From the NCBI GenBank assembly GCA_002393965.1, contig DGSL01000010.1, positions 31,211 to 95,210 of the forward strand: a stretch of 64,000 bases of DNA, written 5' to 3'. The stretch's first letter is position 1; each line of letters begins with the position of its first letter. This document shows, piece by piece, positions 46,923-53,770 of the stretch. The position numbers were made by a program, and so were the translations under genes. The notes beneath the pieces were generated by a model. The model ran no database searches. It was not told where the DNA came from and was given only the letters and a program-made list of their open reading frames with translations. This DNA comes from Bacteroidales bacterium UBA4363 (GTDB lineage Bacteria > Bacteroidota > Bacteroidia > Bacteroidales > Paludibacteraceae).

Positions 46923-47348
46923 ATGGACGAGAAACAGCACCTCTTGGACCTGCGATATATGAAGATGGCCTTGATATGGGCCGGCAACTCCTATTGCAAG
47001 CGCCGTCAGGTCGGTGCGTTATTGGTGAAAGACAAGATGATCATCAGTGACGGCTACAACGGGACTCCCAGTGGATTCGAGAACAACTGTGAAGACGAGG
47101 ACAACAAATCATTTGCCTACGTACTGCATGCTGAAGCCAATGCAATCACGAAAGTAGCGCGAAGTACGAACAACAGCGAAGGGGCTACGCTCTATGTCAC
47201 GGCGTCGCCGTGTATTGAGTGTGCGAAACTCATCATCCAGGCGGGCATCCGAAGAGTTGTCTATGGAGAGCAATACCGTCTGCTGGACGGAATTGACTTG
47301 CTTCGCAAAGCCGGAATTGAAGTCACCCAGGTCGAAACGACCCTCTAA
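46923..47348 (+). CDS. dCMP deaminase family protein
   Basis: A 141-residue zinc deaminase. The zinc and catalytic residues are His 69 and Glu 71 in LHAEANAI, and Cys 97 and Cys 100 in SPCIECAK. The N-terminal RRQVGALLVKD and SDGYNGTPSGFENNCED are characteristic of ComEB/dCMP deaminases, which supply dUMP for thymidylate synthesis. It lies 12 bases after mpl and 17 before the protease gene. Confidence 0.92.
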   Translation: MDEKQHLLDLRYMKMALIWAGNSYCKRRQVGALLVKDKMIISDGYNGTPSGFENNCEDEDNKSFAYVLHAEANAITKVARSTNNSEGATLYVTASPCIECAKLIIQAGIRRVVYGEQYRLLDGIDLLRKAGIEVTQVETTL

Positions 47349-47365
47349 AAAGAAGAATATCCATC

Positions 47366-48958
47366 ATGAACACGAAATGGAAGATTATCCTTCCCCTGCT
47401 TGCCAGCCTGTGTGTTATCACCGGATTATTTATCGGTCGCTGGATGTATAAGACGCCGTCTGCATTCATGAGCAACGGCAGTTCTCCGGTAGATGAGGTT
47501 CTGAACTTAGCGGACCATGAATACACCGACTCGGTCAACATGGACACCTTATCTGAAGCTGCCATTGAGGCCATGTTATCGTTGTTGGATCCTCATTCGG
47601 TCTATATCCCGAAGAAGGACCTTCAGATGGTCAATGACGACATGTCAGGTTCATTCTCCGGCATCGGAGTTCAGTTCAACATCCAGCGAGACACGGTGAC
47701 CATCATCTCCGTCATACACGGAGGTCCGTCGGAGAAGTTGGGCATCCTGCCGGGCGACCGCATCATCAGTGTCGATGGCAAGCCATTTGTAGGCAAGAGT
47801 CTCTCGAACGAGATGGTTGTCTCGACGCTGCGGGGCAAGAAAGGCACGAAAGTAAAGATCGGCATCCGTCGGTCGAGTTCACCGAAGCCGTTGCTATTCA
47901 CCATAGTACGTGGGGATGTCCCTGTCAAGACGGTTGAGACATTCTACCTGGCAGCTCCGAGGACGGGTTATGTAAAGGTCTCGTCGTTTGGAGAGCAGAC
48001 CTTCTCGGAGTTTCAGACGGCGCTCGCGCAGTTGAAGCGTCAGGAGGCGGATCGGTTCATCATCGACCTGCGTGGCAATCCAGGAGGCTATCTGGATGCG
48101 GTCATCAGGATGGTCAATGAATTCCTGGAGAAGGGCGACATGATCGTATATACGGAAGGTCGCAGTTACCCTCGTCAGGACTCGAGGGCGGACGGCAGCG
48201 GTTCGTTCAAGGGCACGCCGATTGTGGTCCTGATAGACGAATGGAGTGCCTCAGCCAGTGAGATTTTTGCGGGAGCGATACAGGACAACGACCGAGGTCT
48301 GATCATCGGTCGCCGTTCGTTCGGCAAGGGATTGGTTCAGCAGCAATACCCATTGAGCAATGGTGCGGCGGTCCGTCTGACGATAGCGCGCTACTACACC
48401 CCATCGGGTCGTTGCATCCAGAAGCCCTATGCCAAGGGAGACCGCTCGTCATACGACCTGGAGGTAGTGGAGCGTTTCACGCATGGGGAACTCACGAACG
48501 CGGACAGCGTCAAGACCAACAAGACGCAATCGTACAAGACCAAGTTGGGTCGTACGGTGTATGGTGGCGGAGGTATCTCGCCAGACCGTTTTGTAGGGCG
48601 AGACACGACGGGTTTCACCCCGTACTTCAACCGCATCACGGAAGAAGGGTTGCTGAATGACTTCGCATTCCGTTATGCGGACACGCACCGAAGCGAGTTC
48701 CGTTCATACAGGACATGGCAAGAGGTACTGACACACCTGCAACGTGCATCACTATTGAAAGACTTCACTCTCTATGCCGAGAAAAAAGGAGTCAAGGGCG
48801 AGATGAACCAGATCATGAAATCGAGCAAGCTGATTGAGAAGCAGTTGTTCAGCCTCATCGCCCGTGATGCGATGCCGGACGAGACCTTCTTCTACCGCAT
48901 CTACAACAACGACGACGCAGCCATCCGCCTTGCCATTCAGGAGTTGAGCAAGAAATGA
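47366..48958 (+). CDS. S41 C-terminal processing peptidase
   Basis: A 530-residue tail-specific protease. An N-terminal anchor (LPLLASLCVITGLFIGRWM, about 9-27) precedes a PDZ domain (about 95-180, SGIGVQF and GDRIISVDG). The catalytic domain has Ser 296 in DEWSASASEIFAGA and Lys 321 in RRSFGKGLV, the Ser-Lys dyad at its standard 25-residue spacing. It acts in the periplasm on C-terminal tails of envelope proteins. It is the end of the host block before the prophage remnant. Confidence 0.94.
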   Translation: MNTKWKIILPLLASLCVITGLFIGRWMYKTPSAFMSNGSSPVDEVLNLADHEYTDSVNMDTLSEAAIEAMLSLLDPHSVYIPKKDLQMVNDDMSGSFSGIGVQFNIQRDTVTIISVIHGGPSEKLGILPGDRIISVDGKPFVGKSLSNEMVVSTLRGKKGTKVKIGIRRSSSPKPLLFTIVRGDVPVKTVETFYLAAPRTGYVKVSSFGEQTFSEFQTALAQLKRQEADRFIIDLRGNPGGYLDAVIRMVNEFLEKGDMIVYTEGRSYPRQDSRADGSGSFKGTPIVVLIDEWSASASEIFAGAIQDNDRGLIIGRRSFGKGLVQQQYPLSNGAAVRLTIARYYTPSGRCIQKPYAKGDRSSYDLEVVERFTHGELTNADSVKTNKTQSYKTKLGRTVYGGGGISPDRFVGRDTTGFTPYFNRITEEGLLNDFAFRYADTHRSEFRSYRTWQEVLTHLQRASLLKDFTLYAEKKGVKGEMNQIMKSSKLIEKQLFSLIARDAMPDETFFYRIYNNDDAAIRLAIQELSKK

Positions 48959-49061
48959 TGGATGGAGGGTTGGAGGGGTAGCGTGGACTGTCCTCGCTAC
49001 GAGAGCGTGTATGAGAGAAAGATGAAAAGGGTGATGATATAACAGTCCGAAAGCCTCTCTC

Positions 49062-49460
49062 CTACTTGCCACTCTTGCGGCGGTTGCACTCGCGGCAGAG
49101 CATCTGGCAATTATCCGCCACGGTTCGTCCGCCGTCGTGCCACGGCGTGATGTGGTCAGCCTCCATCTGTGACAATTCGAAATGCTCGCCACAATCGGCA
49201 CAGATGCCCTGCTGGCGTTCGTAGGCAGCGAGTTTCTGCGCATCGGTAAAGGCACGGATAGAGAGATACTTCTCCTTACGCGTCAGGATATACGGATAAA
49301 TGCCAGTCTTCCTAGTCACATCGTCATCGAGTACGAGTTTCGCCACCTCGGCATCTATTGCCTGTGCGTCAAAGACCTTATCCTTGTAATTCTTATACAA
49401 TTCGCCCCAATTCACGCCTTTCATTATCTTCTTACGCTCTTTCGTAGGACGGAAAGTCAT
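49062..49460 (-). pseudogene. HNH endonuclease domain, remnant of a DUF262-HNH-like gene
   Basis: An open frame of 132 residues encodes a complete C-terminal HNH domain: zinc pair C-A-D-C in GICADCGEHFEL, then MEADHITPWHDGG and NCQMLCRECNRRKSGK. Text upstream of the first ATG (ITWIEMTFRPTKER) still reads like the interior of a longer protein, but a stop appears six codons before it. Bacteroidales homologues usually carry a DUF262 domain in front of this tail; here it is gone. I therefore read it as a truncated gene, at the left limit of the prophage remnant. A stand-alone small HNH gene is the alternative. Confidence 0.65.
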
Positions 49461-49615
49461 TTCAATCCATGTGATAACCTACCGGAAGTCCGAGACCAAG
49501 GCGGCGCGCGACGCTTTCCGTGACATCAAGGCAGTCCCCGCTGACGACGAATAAAGGATGACACGCCTTGCGGCTACACGCTGTACCGCAAGCCGAAGAA
49601 GAAATAAGTCCACGA
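49461..49615 (+). pseudogene. C-terminal gene fragments
   Basis: Two short plus-strand frames look like protein ends without beginnings: one reads HVITYRKSETKAARDAF... ending DIKAVPADDE before TAA near 49552, and the other DTPCGYTLYRKPKKK before TAA near 49610. Codon use is like a real gene and both lie directly against the HNH remnant. No start precedes either. I treat them as leftovers of deleted phage or mobile-element genes; the parent families are unknown. Confidence 0.4.
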
Positions 49616-49639
49616 GGAGCCTGCATGAACCCGTGAAGG

Positions 49640-49680
49640 AACGGCGGTTAAACGATGTTTAACCGCCGTTTTGTTTTTTA
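49640..49680 (+). terminator. Strong terminator before the Panacea gene
   Basis: AACGGCGGTTAAAC (49640-49653) and GTTTAACCGCCGTT (49657-49670) form a 14-bp perfect stem with a GAT loop, followed by TTGTTTTTTA. It insulates the Panacea module from the remnant to its left. Confidence 0.88.
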
Positions 49681-49715
49681 TATTCACCTTTGACTGCTTT
49701 TAACATATTTATTTG

Positions 49716-49723
49716 TAATTTTG
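49716..49723 (+). promoter_or_regulatory. -7 box of the Panacea module (TAATTTTG)
   Basis: TAATTTTG matches TAnnTTTG. TTTG at 49689-49692 is 23 bases upstream, slightly longer than the usual spacer. The gene starts 24 bases downstream at 49747. Confidence 0.55.
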
Positions 49724-49746
49724 AAGCGATTTTTAATCATGAAACT

Positions 49747-50256
49747 ATGAAAGACAATGCCTTATCCATAGCGAATTACTTTGTCGGTCTTGCAAGGAAG
49801 GATAAAGAAGAAGTCAAGCCACTTCGTCTCATGAAGTTGGTTTATATTGCCCATGGTTATATGCTCGCCATACTTGACAAGTCTGTACTGGATCCACGCT
49901 TTGACCGTGTGGAAGCATGGAAATATGGTCCCGTCATTCCGTCTGTCTATCATTCTTTCAAGTACTTCAAAAATCAGCCTATTACCGAAAATGCTGTGGT
50001 TTATGATGCTGATAGAAAAAACTTTGAAGAGCCAGAACTTCAGGACGAGGGGGCTAAGAAGGTTTGCAAATTTGTATGGGACAAGTACAAACAAATGAAT
50101 GACATGGAACTTGTTGACCTGCTCCATAAAAAGGGAACGCCATGGGAAACAGTCTATGTTGAGGGTAAGAATAAGGTGATCCCTGACGATTACACGAAGA
50201 TGTATTATAAGATGTTGGTTAACACCCTTCTTAGGGCAGCAAAGGCAAAAGAGTAA
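49747..50256 (+). CDS. Panacea (SocA/GepA-like, DUF4065) domain protein
   Basis: A 169-residue protein with the Panacea signature: ALSIANYFVGLA, LRLMKLVYIAHGYMLAI, and FDRVEAWKYGPVIPSVYHSFKYF (in two parts: FDRVEAWKYGPVIPSV, YHSFKYF). Panacea domains are known as versatile antitoxins (PanA) that neutralise unrelated toxins, and they also occur in phages and mobile elements. I chose ATG 49747 because an upstream in-frame TTG precedes the promoter. Its last base is shared with the next start codon, so it is translationally coupled to a two-TM protein, the candidate toxin partner. Confidence 0.82.
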   Translation: MKDNALSIANYFVGLARKDKEEVKPLRLMKLVYIAHGYMLAILDKSVLDPRFDRVEAWKYGPVIPSVYHSFKYFKNQPITENAVVYDADRKNFEEPELQDEGAKKVCKFVWDKYKQMNDMELVDLLHKKGTPWETVYVEGKNKVIPDDYTKMYYKMLVNTLLRAAKAKE

Positions 50257-50630
50257 TGAAAGAAGCCGACTATATAGACGAAGAGCAGCTTCGAAGCATA
50301 GAAGAAGAACTGTCTGTCCTTAATAAGAATGACATAGAGGAAGTGCGCCAGTCCGAAAGAGGATTGCCTTCTCTTCAAGAATTAGAAGCGCAGGACAAGC
50401 AAGAAGATATAACAACAAAGAAAGACAACAGAAAGAAAAGAGGCATCTTCTCTTATTGTATATTCGGTTTTGTCTGTACTTACATGGTGGCTGTACTTGT
50501 CATTGTGTTTTTCTGTGGCTTTAACGTGATGACTATTGACTCCAAGGTTTTAATTGCCCTTCTTTCCACAACGACCGCCAATGTCATTGGATTGTTTGCA
50601 GTGGTAGCCAAATATCTGTTCCATAAATAA
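50256..50630 (+). CDS. Small two-TM protein, candidate Panacea partner
   Basis: A 124-residue protein. An acidic, helical N-terminal half (about 1-60) precedes a basic patch (KKDNRKKRG), then two membrane helices, about 66-88 (CIFGFVCTYMVAVLVIVFF) and about 97-121 (IALLSTTTANVIGLFAVVAKY). The start overlaps the stop of the Panacea gene by one base. Small membrane-acting toxins are one of the partner classes reported for Panacea antitoxins, so a toxin role is a reasonable inference. It could equally be a membrane effector or an accessory protein; no family name can be given. Confidence 0.65.
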   Translation: MKEADYIDEEQLRSIEEELSVLNKNDIEEVRQSERGLPSLQELEAQDKQEDITTKKDNRKKRGIFSYCIFGFVCTYMVAVLVIVFFCGFNVMTIDSKVLIALLSTTTANVIGLFAVVAKYLFHK

Positions 50631-50648
50631 TACTCACACTCACACCAC

Positions 50649-50689
50649 ACAACAAAAAAAAGCCAGCCGAAGCTGGCTTTTTTTGTTGT
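50649..50689. terminator. Bidirectional terminator
   Basis: CAACAAAAAAAAGCCAGC and GCTGGCTTTTTTTGTTG pair around a CGAA loop, so T-runs are present on both strands. It separates the Panacea pair from the convergent ASCH gene. Confidence 0.88.
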
Positions 50690-50991
50690 CACTCCACTCG
50701 CTCGCCCAGGACGATGGTGATTGCCATCTTGTCCGTGGGAGCGCCCCATGCGGGGTTTCCGAACTTCATGAGCATCTTTTTTATCTGCCACTTCATGCGC
50801 CGGCGTGTGTAGCCGTAGGTGAACACGACGTGCGTGAAGTCCTTGAACTCGCCTGTTCTCCAGTCGCCGCCCTTGTACAGCCGCCTGCGCCAGTAGGGCT
50901 TGTCCTCGCGGTACTCCTCGGGCTTCTCGCCGCTCTCTATCATCTCGTACCACTTCTTCTTGAGCGGCAGGTAAAGGATTTTTTCTTCCAT
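50689..50991 (-). CDS. ASCH-domain-like small protein
   Basis: A 100-residue protein. KKKWYEMIESGEKPEEYRE is the ASCH-type motif (W..mi.sG.K..E.R), followed by FKDFTHVVFTYGYTRRRM and ending ITIVLGERVE. ASCH-like (PUA-related) proteins bind RNA or modified nucleotides and are common in phages. I chose ATG 50991 because the longer frame (51081) runs through the divergent promoter. It shares its first codons (ATGGAAGAAAAAAT) and leader text with two other small genes downstream. Confidence 0.75.
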   Translation of the reverse strand: MEEKILYLPLKKKWYEMIESGEKPEEYREDKPYWRRRLYKGGDWRTGEFKDFTHVVFTYGYTRRRMKWQIKKMLMKFGNPAWGAPTDKMAITIVLGERVE

Positions 50992-50997
50992 AATGTG

Positions 50998-51005
50998 TAG
51001 TTTTG
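50998..51005 (+). promoter_or_regulatory. -7 box (TAGTTTTG)
   Basis: TAGTTTTG matches TAnnTTTG, 32 bases before the ATG at 51037. It sits in the 45-base divergent gap between the ASCH gene and the next gene. Confidence 0.45.
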
Positions 51006-51036
51006 TAGCGTTTAATTGTTTTATGACATCTATATT

Positions 51037-51450
51037 ATGATTACTCCTGAAACGAAAGACAAGTTGTTGCAGCTGCTGCACGACAATTTAGGCGACGGCT
51101 GTCTGTATGAAATAGGCATGGACGACATAATGAAAGAACTCGGTCTTTCATCATGTGAGTTACAGAGTCTGCTTGAGGAGTTCCAGTCCATACATCTTAT
51201 CGAAGAGCTCAACATGAGAAGAGAAACCTTCTTCTTGTGCGTCAGCCACAACGCACGCGTGTTTCTTGAAAAGGGCGGTTTTCAACGCCAAGCATCAATA
51301 GAAAGTCTTGCGTATGCCAATCTTAAGCTTCAGTACCAGGCACTGCAGGCGGAGCTTGAGAGTCTGAAGCGGACGAACCCCACGCTTGCGGAGCGCATCG
51401 CCTCGTTTCTTGCGGATGTCGCAACGATAGCCGGCATCCGCCTCACATGA
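51037..51450 (+). CDS. Hypothetical phage-type protein with winged-helix and coiled coil
   Basis: A 137-residue protein. The N-terminal part (ETKDKLLQLLHDN, MDDIMKELGLSSCELQSLLEEF) resembles a winged-helix DNA-binding fold. The C-terminal part (YANLKLQYQALQAELESLKRTNPTLAERIASFL, in two parts: YANLKLQYQALQAELES, LKRTNPTLAERIASFL) is a coiled coil with a short hydrophobic end. I know no named family. ATG 51037 is chosen over 51016 for its position relative to the promoter. Its 3' end overlaps the antisense frame 51295-51612. Confidence 0.6.
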   Translation: MITPETKDKLLQLLHDNLGDGCLYEIGMDDIMKELGLSSCELQSLLEEFQSIHLIEELNMRRETFFLCVSHNARVFLEKGGFQRQASIESLAYANLKLQYQALQAELESLKRTNPTLAERIASFLADVATIAGIRLT

Positions 51451-51612
51451 CGCGATGAACTGCGACAATATGTCTTTCCCCCGACAATATCTGGCAGGCG
51501 ATATGCGGTCTGCGTAAATCTCTTTGCCGTCGAGCAGCACGCGTCTGTTGAATGCGATAACCCTGCGTTTGCTTGTCTCCGCCTTTACGCTGATTTCTAT
51601 TTTTTCTTCCAT
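51448..51612 (-). CDS. Small MEEK-start protein, probably truncated
   Basis: A minus-strand frame starts at 51612 (MEEKIEISVKAETSKRRVIA...) and reads through to 51295, but its last 50 residues only mirror the plus-strand gene ending at 51450. The first about 55 residues (to ILSQFIASCEAD) look like a real protein. I therefore place a breakpoint near 51450 and treat the gene as cut. It begins with the same leader and first codons as the genes at 50991 and 51822. Confidence 0.45.
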
Positions 51613-51632
51613 GGTAACTTGGTTTTAAGTAG
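51600..51632. repeat. 33-bp direct repeat, copy 1
   Basis: The 33 bases at 51600-51632 are repeated exactly at 51810-51842. The repeat covers the first codons and the whole leader of two minus-strand small genes, reading CTACTTAAAACCAAGTTACC then ATGGAAGAAAAAA on that strand. It appears to be a duplicated expression leader. Confidence 0.85.
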
Positions 51633-51822
51633 TTTTGTTTCCGGATGATCCTGCGATATTGGCGAATGCACTGTCTATCTGTTGCCTCAGTGAATGTTCC
51701 AGAGAACGTGTCATTGAATCTGTTTGGCGTAGCAGTTCCTCATCGGAAAGAGTATTGGAACGAGTTGAAAACTCTATTCGCTCAACTGGAAAGCGAAGGT
51801 CTATTCTGATTTTTTCTTCCAT
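51625..51822 (-). CDS. Small MEEK-start helical protein
   Basis: A 65-residue protein beginning MEEKIRIDLRFPVERIEF and continuing with a polar helix (DEELLRQTDSMTRSLEHSLR). Its stop lies inside the leader of the next gene (51612). Leader and first codons are shared with that gene through the 33-bp repeat. It reads like a small early phage protein; the function is unknown. Confidence 0.55.
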   Translation of the reverse strand: MEEKIRIDLRFPVERIEFSTRSNTLSDEELLRQTDSMTRSLEHSLRQQIDSAFANIAGSSGNKTT

Positions 51823-51842
51823 GGTAACTTGGTTTTAAGTAG
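51810..51842. repeat. 33-bp direct repeat, copy 2
   Basis: An exact copy of 51600-51632, 210 bases away, again holding the leader and start of a minus-strand small gene (start 51822). Confidence 0.85.
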
Positions 51843-51844
51843 AT

Positions 51845-52033
51845 TCACAGCTGAAAGGCGTTCTCGTCTATCCACTGCTTGCTTACAGTCTTGGGGTCGC
51901 GGTCGATGCACCACAGCCCAACGGTCGTGTCTTTGTGGTATTGCAGTTCCCTGACCTTCCGCAGAAGCTCGCGGATGGTAAAAACAGTGCGCCATTTCCC
52001 CGGGCGCCGATGTTTTTTCCTGTTTTTGTTCAT
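51845..52033 (-). CDS. Small basic protein
   Basis: A 62-residue protein with a basic start (MNKNRKKHRRPGKWRT) and an ordered end (TVGLWCIDRDPKTVSKQWIDENAFQL, in parts: TVGLWCIDRDPKTV, SKQWIDENAFQL). It starts three bases after the stop of the 28-codon gene upstream, so the two are co-transcribed. No family is recognised; it fits a phage early region. Confidence 0.55.
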   Translation of the reverse strand: MNKNRKKHRRPGKWRTVFTIRELLRKVRELQYHKDTTVGLWCIDRDPKTVSKQWIDENAFQL

Positions 52034-52036
52034 CGT

Positions 52037-52123
52037 TTAATCATTATTCAGGATGAAATACACTGCCAGTGGGTAACCCACCAGCACCATGCTGATCACT
52101 GTCGTTATTAGAAAATCTCTCAT
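52037..52123 (-). CDS. 28-residue single-TM microprotein
   Basis: ATG at 52121-52123 opens a frame of 28 codons ending TAA 52037-52039. The product is MRDFLITTVISMVLVGYPL followed by AVYFILNND: one membrane helix with charged ends. It sits first in the minus-strand micro-operon, three bases ahead of the next start. Small hydrophobic ORFs arise by chance, but tight coupling and a divergent promoter region favour a real gene. Confidence 0.5.
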   Translation of the reverse strand: MRDFLITTVISMVLVGYPLAVYFILNND

Positions 52124-52167
52124 AAAGCTGTTGTATTTAAAAATTAGTGTTATTGATGTGTCTTTCG

Positions 52168-52175
52168 TATTTTTG
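52168..52175 (+). promoter_or_regulatory. -7 box (TATTTTTG)
   Basis: TATTTTTG matches TAnnTTTG and lies 24 bases before the ATG at 52199, so the mRNA leader would be only about 17 bases long. No clear -33 box is seen. Confidence 0.5.
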
Positions 52176-52198
52176 CCTTGTTTAAAATAGAAATATCC

Positions 52199-52402
52199 AT
52201 GAATCTACATTCCATTAAATTGAAGCTGGAACAATCATCTTGTCCAGAACACGGGAAGCATCCGTCAGTAACCATAACAGGAAAGACATTGAACATGTCT
52301 TGCTGCTGTGAGAAATTCAAGGAGGCACTCAAGAAAAAGAGCGAAAAGCTAATAACGGAAAGCATTCAGAACGACATATCATCGATGTTCAAGAAGCTAT
52401 AG
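52199..52402 (+). CDS. Small Cys-rich mobile-element protein
   Basis: A 67-residue protein starting MNLHSIKLKLEQSSCPEHGKHP, then VTITGKTLNMSCCCEKFKEAL, and ending in a Lys-rich helix. C-x2-H and a CCC cluster suggest a small metal-binding fold. I recognise the pattern as one frequent in Bacteroides mobile elements, without a name. ATG 52199 fits the promoter better than 52178. Confidence 0.6.
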   Translation: MNLHSIKLKLEQSSCPEHGKHPSVTITGKTLNMSCCCEKFKEALKKKSEKLITESIQNDISSMFKKL

Positions 52403-52407
52403 CCATA

Positions 52408-52584
52408 TCACTTTCCCTCATTAACGATCACAGGCACTATTGTCAGCACCTTAATGAATCTGATGTTTTCGCCCTTGTGCCTGTCTTTTATCTTCTTTTC
52501 CGCTTTTGACACATCGTTGTTTGGATTTGTCATATCGATTGTTGTAGTCTCATCGGAGAGAATTTTCATAGAAAGTTTTTCCAT
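52408..52584 (-). CDS. 58-residue protein downstream of the MuF-toxin fragment
   Basis: A frame of 58 codons: MEKLSMKILSDETTTIDM, NPNNDVSKAEKKIKDRHKGE, NIRFIKVLTIVPVIVNEGK, then TGA at 52408-52410. It has the same type of start and leader as the other MEEK genes (ACATTATGGAA). It is the first gene downstream of the toxin-like MuF fragment on the same strand, the place where an immunity gene would be, but nothing in the sequence shows immunity. The frame is too short for most gene finders. Confidence 0.5.
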   Translation of the reverse strand: MEKLSMKILSDETTTIDMTNPNNDVSKAEKKIKDRHKGENIRFIKVLTIVPVIVNEGK

Positions 52585-52679
52585 AATGTATTGCTTTTAT
52601 AAAAAAGTTTGTATGTTTGTAGCGATTCCAGTGCTCAATTGGAAGACGGATGTTACGCTTCGGGCGGCTTCTGTGAACT

Positions 52680-52717
52680 CACCTCGATCGTTTCGGCGGT
52701 CGAGGTGCGATTTTTTT
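52680..52717 (+). terminator. Intrinsic terminator
   Basis: CACCTCGA (52680-52687) pairs with TCGAGGTG (52700-52707), followed after CGA by seven T residues. The roughly 80 bases before it carry no gene, so it may end a small RNA or the transcript of the plus-strand gene at 52199. Confidence 0.6.
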
Positions 52718-53603
52718 AGAAGTCTATGATATTCTTTTCGTCTCCAGTAACGAAATACTTACCATGAATCTTCTTGGTCGCAAGTTCTTTTATAGCCCCC
52801 TTTGCTCTATTCGTTAATTTATCAAATTGAAACAACACCAATTTGGCATGTTGATGCCTTACTGCGTAAAGAGCATCCTCAACAATATGCTTGTCGCTTT
52901 CAATTTTTTTCAGATCAGCCAGGATTCCGTTGCAAAGAGTGTCCGCAGAAGATACTCCAGGGGTTTCTGATAAATGCACCATCTTATTTCCGCCTTTTGC
53001 AAAGATCAGGCACATATTTTTCTCCTTTTTATATTTTGCGAGTTCTTGTTTGTTCCTGTTTGCAAACGTTTTTCTCTCCTTATCTGTAACAAGGTATCCA
53101 CCTCGTTCACTGTCAAAGAATGTCCTTTCATATTTTTGTTCAGAGTAACCATTAAATTCTGCTTTTGCCTTTTCTATAATTCTTTTATCAATCACCTTCT
53201 CCACTTTCCTGCAGCTGTTGCAGTGCTTCCTGCCCCCTGCGAGGTCGTGCAGCAGCGCCATGAGCTTGTTGCCCGAGTACGGACACGCAGCGCAGCTGTC
53301 CGGATAGTACGGATGCTTGTCGGAGAATAGTTGACCGTCCTTGCCGGGATTGTTCTCTAATCCGGACTGCGGATTGTCCTTCGCTGTTCCGGAAGGTCTG
53401 GCGGTGCAGTCCTTGTCGGTTGCCCGCAGCTCGCACTTGCAGTTCCAGCGGTCGCCTGGGCGGTGCTCCTTCCAGAACGGGTCATCGACGGGCAGCACCG
53501 TCCCCCAGAAGACACGGTGGTCGGCTCCGGGCGTCGGCGAGGTTGACGGTATCCATTCCAGGTTCGGCAGCACGTCCTTCTCCGCCTCGAACTGCTGCCA
53601 CGC
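52716..53603 (-). pseudogene. MuF-type phage head protein fragment with PD-(D/E)xK toxin-like C-terminus
   Basis: The open frame from the ATG at 53573 encodes 285 residues, and homologous text continues upstream to about 53603 (AWQQFEAEKDVLPNLEW), where it stops abruptly. The first 60 residues are the end of a MuF (phage Mu gpF/SPP1 gp7) head-morphogenesis domain: DHRVFWGTVLP, EHRPGDRWNCKC. A short Cys-rich linker follows (C94/C97 and C118/C121), then a domain with D211, D220 and K222 (DTLCNGILADLKK), a PD-(D/E)xK nuclease pattern as in CdiA C-terminal toxins. Toxins fused to MuF are known in temperate phages. The N-terminal head domain is lost, but the toxin part is intact. Confidence 0.7.
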
Positions 53604-53710
53604 TGCTGGAGTATTACATGCACATAGACCCGAGGAAGCTGACCGACGAGGAATGGGCGTGGAAGTTCAACGACTTGGCGGAAATAAGGAAACGGGAGGC
53701 TGGCGGATAG
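53604..53710 (+). pseudogene. C-terminal fragment of a phage tail/virion protein
   Basis: TLLEYYMHIDPRKLTDEEWAWKFNDLAEIRKREAGG (read in two parts: TLLEYYMHIDPRKLTDEE, WAWKFNDLAEIRKREAGG) is a clean protein end before TAG at 53708. I recognise this text as a tail-protein C-terminus of the kind found in Bacteroidales Mu-like phages. It begins exactly where the minus-strand MuF fragment ends, so 53603/53604 marks a rearrangement joint between two gene pieces in opposite orientation. Confidence 0.55.
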
Positions 53711-53712
53711 GC

Positions 53713-53743
53713 AATAAAAAAGCCGCCCCGGAAAGGACGGCTT
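53713..53743 (-). terminator. Terminator of the TM moron gene
   Basis: AAGCCG (53720-53725) and CGGCTT (53738-53743) pair around a CCCCGGAAAGGA loop, and the A-run at 53713-53720 gives T residues on the minus strand. It follows the small TM protein gene. Confidence 0.65.
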
Positions 53744-53770
53744 GTGTATGGGGGAAAGGATGAAGTGTTA

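Noticed and set aside
49062..52600. Functional restriction-modification or CBASS locus
   Set aside because: Apart from a lone HNH remnant and the Panacea pair there is no methyltransferase, nucleotidyltransferase or helicase; the rest are small phage-type genes.
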